This document shows, in pieces, positions 57,401 through 64,000 of a stretch of 64,000 bases of DNA (position 1 is the stretch's first letter; every line of letters starts with the position of its first letter). The translations under genes and the position numbers were made by a program. Source of the DNA: Edaphochlamys debaryana (lineage: Eukaryota; Chlorophyta; Chlorophyceae; Chlamydomonadales); NCBI GenBank assembly GCA_016858145.1, contig JAEHOE010000081.1, positions 310,001 to 374,000 of the forward strand. Reading direction: 5' to 3'. Below the pieces are notes generated by a model. That model saw only the letters and a list, made by a program, of their open reading frames with translations. It ran no database searches and was not told the origin of the DNA.

Positions 57401-60200
57401 GAGGGACCGCCGCTGTGGCCGGCGCCGGAGCTGGGGCGCTCAAAGGTCAGCTGGTACCTGCTCGCCAGGGGGGGTCGGTGAGGTGAGGGGGTGGGGTTGG
57501 AGGGCGAGACATGCCAGGCATGGAGGCAGGGTGAAGGCGGGGAAGGTGGGGCCGTTCGGGTGTGTGAGGCGCGCCTCGTACGGGTGTACGCACCGGGTGG
57601 ATGAGGCGGAGTGGGGACAGGCAGGGTAGATGAGGCTCAAGGAGGGTTTCAGGGCTCCACATCAAAGCTGGGAACGCGTGGGTGCAGTGTGTGAAGGGCT
57701 GCTCGCATGAGCTAGGGAGTCGGTGTGTGAAGGGCTGCTCGCATGAGCTAGGGAGTCGGTGTGTGAAGGGCTGCTCGCATGAGCTAGGGAGTCGGTGTGT
57801 GAAGGGCTGCTCGCATGAGCTAGGGAGTCGGTGTGTGAAGGGCTGCTCGCATGAGCCTGTGTGTGTTGAGCTCTAACGCCCCCGCGCTGAGCCCCTTGTA
57901 CGGACAGTCAAGCTTAGTCATCACCTGTACGGCTGCTCGGCCATGGGCGCGCTCTCCGGCAGCTCCTGCTGCCCCGCGCCCCCCTCCAGCGGCAGCGCCT
58001 CGCAGCCCGACAGCCGACACCCGAACTCCACCACGCCTGCAAACGGGGCAAGCAGGGGGTGCAAGGCTTGAGCGAGCTGCATTGACCCGGGTTGAAGGCA
58101 TCGTGGGGTGACGCAAGGGTTTAGGACGTGCAATGCACATGCATGAGCCCACCCACGGCTCCTGGCCCGCAGCCAAGGGGAAGCAGGGGCTGTGGGTGCA
58201 TGCGAGCTGCCGAGGAGGGGCTCCACCCTCCATGCCCCCGCCCCGCAGCCAAGCTGGGGGCGTCATCAGGCCCCCCCTAGATCCCCCCCCCAGCCACCCC
58301 CCAGTCACTGCAAAGGATGAGCATGGTGTGTGTAGATGCGCGCATTGAGGGTTGTCGAGGGTTATCAAGGGAGGGCTACATGCCCCCTTTTCTCCCCCCC
58401 GCCCTCACCCCCCCCACCCGGCGGCAGGCAGTCGGCCACCACCCGGCGCAGATCGTTCCAGTAGGCCAGCACGCTGGGGGGTAGGGGGGGAAGGGGGGAG
58501 AGGGGGGAGGCGGGGGCAATGCGGATGGGGGCCGGGTTCAGGCCATGAGATACGGGGCAGCCAGCCAAGACCCGTAGGTAGGCCAGCACGCTGGGGGGTA
58601 GGGGGGGTGGGAGGAAGCAGTTTGGCACGGGGGTAGGGCCCTGGGGTAAGGGGCAGGCAAGGAGTTCGAGACACGAGTTGGAGGCCCATTCCACGCATCG
58701 CCGGAACCCCATTCCCCATCCCTCAGTGCCTCTGCCCCCCCTCTCCCCCTGGCCCCCCCCCTCACACACCTACTGTGCCCCAGCCTCTCCAAATTGCCCG
58801 CGTGGTCGGTTGGTACTGCAGATCCGCTGACCTCCTCGCCGTCCGAGTCCTTGTACGTACGGATGCAGCGGCTGTAGCAGCCGCGCTCGTACAGCCTGCC
58901 GGGAGAGGGAGGGCGACGCCTATTGAGCGGACGTATGGGAGCGCAATGGCGAACGGAGCACCTGCCGCAGCGCCCCACGGAGCATGCAATTAATCCCTCG
59001 GTTGTCCTCTCTCCAGAGCCTCGTCGCTCACTCCTCCTGGCCCAACCGTTGGCTCCCATGCTCGTGGCTGCACACCCGTCCCCTATTCCCCTTGCCCTCT
59101 CTCTGCCTCCCCCGCCATGCTCGTAGGCTCCACCTCGGTCCCGGCGCTAGCGTGCGCCGTCAGTCAAGCCCCTCCCAACCCACACTCCCCGCCTGTGGGG
59201 CCCATGGCCGCCAGCGCCCCGGTCCCACCCCCTCGCCCCTCCTCTCTGCCCCTCCTCTCTTTCCCCTCCTCTCTTTCCCCTCCTCTCTTTCCCCTCCCCC
59301 TGTCGCCTTTTCCCCACCCGTCTTCGCTCCCTCCCCCTCCTCACCCCAGCACAGACCCGTTTGCCGCGTGCGGGCTGATGGCCTCCAGCGCCTGCCTTCC
59401 TCCCATCTCTCCCTTCCCTGCCCCCCTTCCCCTTTCCCCCTTCCCTTTCCCCCTGCCCCAAACCCCTCCCCCACCTCCAACCTCAACCCCACCCCCTCCC
59501 CCACCCGTGTGCCGCGTAGGGGCTGATGGCCTCCAGCGCCCTCATGCCGTTGACGCGCATGCCCACGCCCGCCCCCGCCTCCGTGAAGCGGGTGTTGGCC
59601 TCAAAGACCTGGGGTTGGGGGCGGAGGGGTGGGAGGGGTGGGAGGGGTGGGAGGGGTGGAAGGGGTGGAAGGGTGGACGGGGGGGGGCAGCCAGGCACTG
59701 GAGCACCCGCGCAGGCACGTGGCCCGGGGCTCCAGCTCTGCAACCTGGCTGATAGGGGTTATCCTGTCACAGCAGATACTCCCCGGGGACCCAGAGCCTT
59801 GGAGTTTTGCTCCGGGACAATGCTCCCCCCGCCCTGACCCCCGCCTTGCCTTGATGCGGACATCCGGGGGCAGCACCTGGCGCAGAGCCGCGGCAGCGGA
59901 CAGTCCGCCTGGGCCACCGCCCACGATCGCCACATCGCACTCCATCGTATCAACCTCGCCCGTGTGGGCCGCAGCGTTCGCTGTGGACGCGTGCTGCGCT
60001 GCGCTGCATCGCTGGTCGCGGTTGATGTCTGCAGCGCGTGCTCCCCGACGCGCCGCGCTGTGAGTCGCGGCCACAGTGCTCAAGGAGTTACAACCGTGCC
60101 GCTTGACCGCGAGCTGTGGACGCACGGAAACTACTAGGATTGATGCGCGATTCACGAGCGACCGCGCGGTGCTGCCGCGCTGGGCCGTGGAAAGACGCAT
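54453..60200 (-). CDS. FAD-dependent (class A) monooxygenase, probably organelle-targeted
   Basis: Thirteen exons on the minus strand (59850-60200, 59505-59608, 58770-58895, 58418-58473, 57925-58036, 57274-57457, 56872-57026, 56552-56663, 56090-56153, 55644-55789, 55280-55348, 55073-55150, 54453-54791) total 1545 nt and encode 514 aa. After about 85 Arg/Ser/Ala-rich residues (start MRLSTAQRGSTARS), which look like a transit peptide, comes the dinucleotide-binding motif VAIVGGGPGGLSAAAAL. The FAD-ribityl motif ILGDAAHAAPPDGQ is followed by GANLSIEDAVVLA, diagnostic of class A flavoprotein hydroxylases (the zeaxanthin-epoxidase / aromatic-hydroxylase superfamily). The second conserved GADG motif is VVVGADGYFSRVR. 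These enzymes use NAD(P)H and O2 to hydroxylate or epoxidise small molecules; the substrate cannot be told. Intron 1 appears to use a GC donor (AAG|GCAAGG). The exon 7 donor is the least certain junction. Confidence 0.88.
57688..57858. repeat. 36-bp minisatellite, almost 5 units, in monooxygenase intron 5
   Basis: The unit begins TGTGTGAAGGGCTGCTCGCA; four units are identical and the fifth is cut at the end. The length is a multiple of three, so the plus strand happens to read a repeated CVKGCSHELGSR without stops, but it is inside an intron of a minus-strand gene. Confidence 0.95.
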
Positions 60201-60902
60201 CGTGGCTGGTCTGTGTGTCTGGCCTGTGTGCGAAGCGACTGCGTGAGCGAGCGTTGCCTGCGTACGTGGGGGGTTGTTGTGGTGTACGTGTGCGGACGTC
60301 TGCGGTTGGTCTCTAGGCGTTCGTTGCGACGGCTCTGGGATGCGGAATGTGCTTGTGGTGCCACAACACACGGCGCCGGGTTGCGGTGTACAGCCACAGG
60401 TCACGGGCCGTGACCGAACGGGCCTTTGCCGGGCCTGGTTTCGCCATCGCGTTCGCCCCGCCTTCTCGCCCCGCCCGTCCCCGTCGACCCCAAGTCTCGG
60501 CCCCTGGGCATGCCGCGCGTGCACCAGTGCTCACTAGGAGCACGCGGTCCTCCCCCCACCCCGATCCACGTGGACGTAGACCGGTTGGGCGCCGTGGGAG
60601 CAGGGGATGCCACGGTCACACCATGGCTGCTCGAACGCCCCAGCACCCAGCACTTTGCCGCCCGCTCCCCCGTACCCAGACTTTCTGATCACCACGCAGA
60701 GCTACACTGGGCGGGGCGAGGCGGGGCAGGCGAGGGATCGCCGATGCCGACTGCTTGGAGCACGTACACACGGTGTATGGGTCGACGGCGACCCCAAGGC
60801 GGCGTGACGTTGAACTATAGCGTTGTTCCACATCGACTCATAGCTCCAAGCGCTAGGCTGCCCAATAAGATCACCCGCGTCGCCCTTTCCCGCGCTTCAC
60901 GG
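60201..60902. other. Divergent promoter region, monooxygenase / DJ-1
   Basis: 702 bp separate the two start codons, which point away from each other. I see no clear TATA box and no gene inside. Open frames on either strand lack motifs. Confidence 0.55.
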
Positions 60903-62755
60903 ATGGCACTGTTGCACGCCGCTGCGAGCTTCGGCACCAAGACTATCGCATCGGCCAATTCGCGTCGCTGCCTTGCCCCTTGTGTTGCTCCTCGGCTGTC
61001 CCGAGCACGCCTAAGTGTCTCGGCTATGGCGACTGCGAAAGCCGATGACCAGCCGGAGAAGCGCGTGCTGGTGCCGGTGGCACATGGTACTGAGGAGATG
61101 GAGGCTGGTGAGCTTAATGGCGACTCGGAACCCCGTCGCCGAAAGGAGAAAGCGACATGGAATTGGGGAATTGGCCGCTTTGCTACTGGGACACCTAGCT
61201 CCGTCCCTGCGCAGTGATCGTGATCGATGTGCTGCGAAGGGCGGGTGCCAAGGTCACCGTCGCGTCCGTGGAGGACAAACCCGAGGTGGTGTGCTCGCGG
61301 GGCGTGCGGCTTGTCGCGGACAAGCTCATCGGCGACTGCACCAGCAAGAGCTACGACCTGATCGTCTGTCCGGTGCGTCAGGCGTCCTAGTCTCGGAGGC
61401 ACGCGACCCCGCGCCCATCGGCACAAAACCCCACACCCGACCCATCCCCGCGACACTACCGGTACTCTTAGCTGCCGACATGTTTCCGGTGTATAACGTA
61501 ACGGCCGTATGCGATGCAACGCAGGGCGGCATGCCCGGCGCCGAGCGGCTGAGGGACTGTGCCCCGCTGGAGCAGATGGTGGCGGCGCAGCTAGGTGGGT
61601 GGGGGGGGGGGGGGAAGGGACGGGGTTTGGTGAGCTGGGCGGGAGGGAGCGGGAGAGGGGTCGGGAGGCGTGGTTGACTTCACGCCAGGGGCGTATTTGT
61701 GTGTGTGTGGGGGGGGGTACTGGGCGGCCGTCCAAAGACGGGGTACGCCATGGCCAGGGCGGAGGGGACAGGACAGCCAGGCGCCGCATGGGCCCCCTCA
61801 TCTCCCCTCCCTTGCACTTCACAGCTTTGTCCTCCACCCAAGCCCCCTCCTTGCCAACCCCTCCCTCACCCCCATCCCCCCTGTTCAACCCCCCACCCCC
61901 TCCACCACAGACTCCGACCGCAAGCTGGCCGCCATCTGCGCCACGCCCTACGTCTTCCTGGAGTCCAAGGGCCTGCTCAAGGGCCGGCCCGCCACCGCGC
62001 ACCCGGCCTTCAGCGACGGACTCGCGAACCAAGCGTGAGCACCCGAGGGGGGGGTCGGGCGCAAGGGCTCATTGTGGGGGGGTAGGCAGCAAAGAGGGCA
62101 AGGGAGGGGGGGTACTGAGCACCTGGGGGACAAGGGGGCGCGGGGACAGAAGGCAGGGGGTACGAGCCAAGAGGCAAGGGAGTCGGGGTGCAGGGTACGG
62201 GGGGCAGGCTCTCCTCGGTCAGCACTCAAGGCCCCCCCCATCCCTTGCCTCATTCCCCCCGTTCCTTACCTCCTTACCTCCTTACCTCCTTACCTCCTTA
62301 CCTCCTTACCTCCCCCCCCCATCCACCCCCAGCAAGGCGGTTGACAGGGTGGTGGTGGACGGCAACCTGACCACCAGCCGCGGCCCCGGCACGGCCTTCG
62401 AGTTCGCCCTGTCGCTGGTGAAGCAGCTGTACGGCGAGGAGAAGGCGCGGCTGGTGGCGGGGCCCATGGTGGGGCCGGAGGGGAGGGGAGGGGAGGAGGG
62501 AGGGGGGAAAGCGGGGCGGCAGAGGGGAAGGGCGTGGGTGTGGGACTCTGCCCGCGGCGCCTATTAGGCAAAGGGGGCTCTACAGATGCTCGACAGTGCA
62601 GCTACAAAGCCCTACAAGGGTTGAGAAAGGGGGTTCAATGTGCAGGCCCTTACAGGGCCGCGAAGCAGTACTGCAAGGGCCGCAGCAACCCCCCTGAACC
62701 CGGGACCGCACCCCCACCCCCCGGGCAGGTCATGTTCTCCAACTGGTACGTGTGA
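60903..62755 (+). CDS. DJ-1: DJ-1/PARK7-type protein of the DJ-1/PfpI superfamily
   Basis: Seven exons (60903-61107, 61215-61372, 61525-61594, 61911-62034, 62333-62468, 62729-62755, with the last only 27 nt) join in phase to 239 aa; that is six blocks here, all GT-AG. The first 45 residues are Arg/Ala/Ser-rich ([19 protein letters not shown]) and probably an organelle-targeting peptide; an internal ATG at 61026 (MATAKADDQ) could give a cytosolic form. The core shows [14 protein letters not shown] with the glutamate that supports the active cysteine (Glu67), then [11 protein letters not shown], the nucleophile elbow AAICATP with Cys154, TAHPAF, and [15 protein letters not shown]-1 proteins are redox-sensing and are reported to act in glyoxal/glycation defence. 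There is one domain, unlike the tandem-domain plant proteins. Confidence 0.92.
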
Positions 62756-64000
62756 GTGCCCTTACACGGTGGTCCCGGAGCCGCCCCCTGGAACCCCGGA
62801 GGAGGAGGCCATTCGCCAGCTCAGGGATTCGCGGGCCCGGCAGCGGGTCAGGAGCCCGGGGGTCCCTCGGCAGCGGGCCGGCAAGGGCGGCCCGTGCGTC
62901 CGGCGGACCCGCCCACGCGTGGCGACCCCGACCGGCCCGGGGCCCGGGCGGGCCTACGCGTGGGCCTACCCGTTGGGGAGGGCCTGGCACGTGGAAGGTG
63001 GCGGCCGGGTGCCCTGAGCCTGCGGAGTGCAGGATCGTGTCTGGAGGGATTCGGGGTGAGGCACGTGGGCGAGGCACGTGGGTGAGGCACGTAGGAAGGC
63101 ACGAGCGGACACGCGCACGCTCGCTCAAGGCGCTTTGGGCTTCGTTGGGCGCCTTCGCCCCTACTCCCGGGCCCCGCCTTTGGGGCCAAGGGCAGGGGCC
63201 ATGGGAGGTCGGATGAAGGGGGGGAGGTGGGGCCGCATTGACGCCCGCCAAGGGGATGCCTGCGTGGTTAGCAGTTGTGGGACAGGGCCCCGGGAGATGT
63301 GCGGGAAGGGGCCGAGGGGAGGGGGCCCCGTGGCAGGCCCCCCTCCAGGCGAGCGGAGCCTGGTGGTGTTGTGGCGCCGGTTGGAGGCCGGGATTATGTT
63401 CCGGAGTCGGTTGGCTAGCGGGCCCGCTGGTGAGCCCTAGCATGGGATGATGCGAGCACTGCAGTTGGGTACTGCGATCGGACCGTACCCTAGCTACGTT
63501 CATGTCTTCTAACCCTGCCCTAGCTACGGAGGCCATGAAACGGGCAGTAACTTTCTGGAGTGCAACAGAGCATGGGAAGTGCAGGAGGGGGGGCGGCTGA
63601 CAGAGTTGCTCATGTGCTGGAGTGCTGGACAACGGTGTCTAATACGCAGCTGGTCGCTTGCCCACTGATGTACCGTGTGCATGTGGTGGCTTTACGACTC
63701 ACGAGCGCCTGCGGACCTGCGTCCCTGGTGCAGCTGGAGGCTTGGGTGGGCCTCAGCCTGGACAGCCATGGGCCCCACTCAGCCCGTTGAAGACCCTGCG
63801 CACACGGCGGAGCCGTCAGCCCCATGTTGCCCACACTTTTCAGCGCCCGGTCACAGCCAAAGCCGGGGACCACGACGCGCTTGGAGCACTGGGCCGCCTG
63901 GCCGCCTAAGACCGTTACCCCACCGGAGCATTTATGCATGCACAGCGCCGTACTGCCGTACGCGATGACCACCAGGCAACCGCCACCACGCACCCCTGTA
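62756..64000. other. Right end, no supported gene
   Basis: This begins with the DJ-1 3' flank. It contains three to four imperfect units of GAGGCACGTGGG at 63057-63103 and long open but Pro/Gly/Arg-rich frames on both strands, as expected from GC-rich DNA. A minus-strand frame at 63610-63993 could be an exon of a gene beyond the window, but has no motif I recognise. Confidence 0.5.

Noticed and set aside
57682..57876. Plus-strand frame encoding a Cys/His-containing 12-residue repeat
   Set aside because: It is only the minisatellite read in one frame; it lies inside an intron of a well-supported minus-strand gene.
63610..63993. Minus-strand frame at the right end as an exon of a next gene
   Set aside because: No recognisable family, no paired splice sites that I could justify, and it runs to the window edge.

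Overview
The window looks like a nuclear contig from a chlorophycean (volvocine, Chlamydomonas-like) green alga. Reasons: very high GC; genes split by many short GT-AG introns, plus three inferred GC-AG introns; Ala/Gly/Pro-rich proteins with C- and G-rich simple repeats; TGTAA poly(A) signals 345-445 nt after several stops; and family types common in these algae, such as a large protein ending in a MYND finger. I rebuilt exon models by hand. In every complete model the exon lengths add up to a whole number of codons.

Left part (1-20.2 kb), ordinary housekeeping genes: the 3' end of a Bax inhibitor-1 gene (+), a 1152-aa protein ending in a MYND zinc finger (-), the mitochondrial copper chaperone COX11 (-), and a kinesin of more than 2200 aa resembling the kinesin-12/KIF15 group (+). 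The kinesin has a long disordered insert inside its motor domain that carries SxIP-like (EB1-binding type) motifs.

Middle (20.7-53.7 kb), the remarkable part: a head-to-tail array of ten near-full-length copies, plus at least three fragments, of one three-exon gene. It encodes an F-box-like N-terminus, degenerate ankyrin repeats, and a variable tail (acidic in copies 1-5, Ala/Gln-rich in most others). Copies 1, 5, 6 and 8 are intact. Copies 2, 3, 4, 7, 10 and 11 each carry one clear lesion: a 1-nt insertion, an 11-nt deletion, TGA, TAG, a 22-nt deletion, and TAG. (Number 9 is a fragment.) Intron 1 and the 3' flanks are mosaics of a few sequence types, which points to repeated unequal exchange or gene conversion. 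A 567-bp hAT-type non-autonomous transposon with 15-bp terminal inverted repeats and a 7/8 target duplication sits between copies 5 and 6. A small orphan frame of unknown nature lies near 47 kb.

Right part (54.4-62.8 kb): a divergent pair made of a 514-aa FAD-dependent monooxygenase (-) with a probable organelle transit peptide and a 239-aa DJ-1/PARK7-type protein (+). Both have redox-related family functions. Four introns of the monooxygenase hold decayed copies of neighbouring exon edges, and one holds a 36-bp minisatellite. The last 1.2 kb has no gene I can support.
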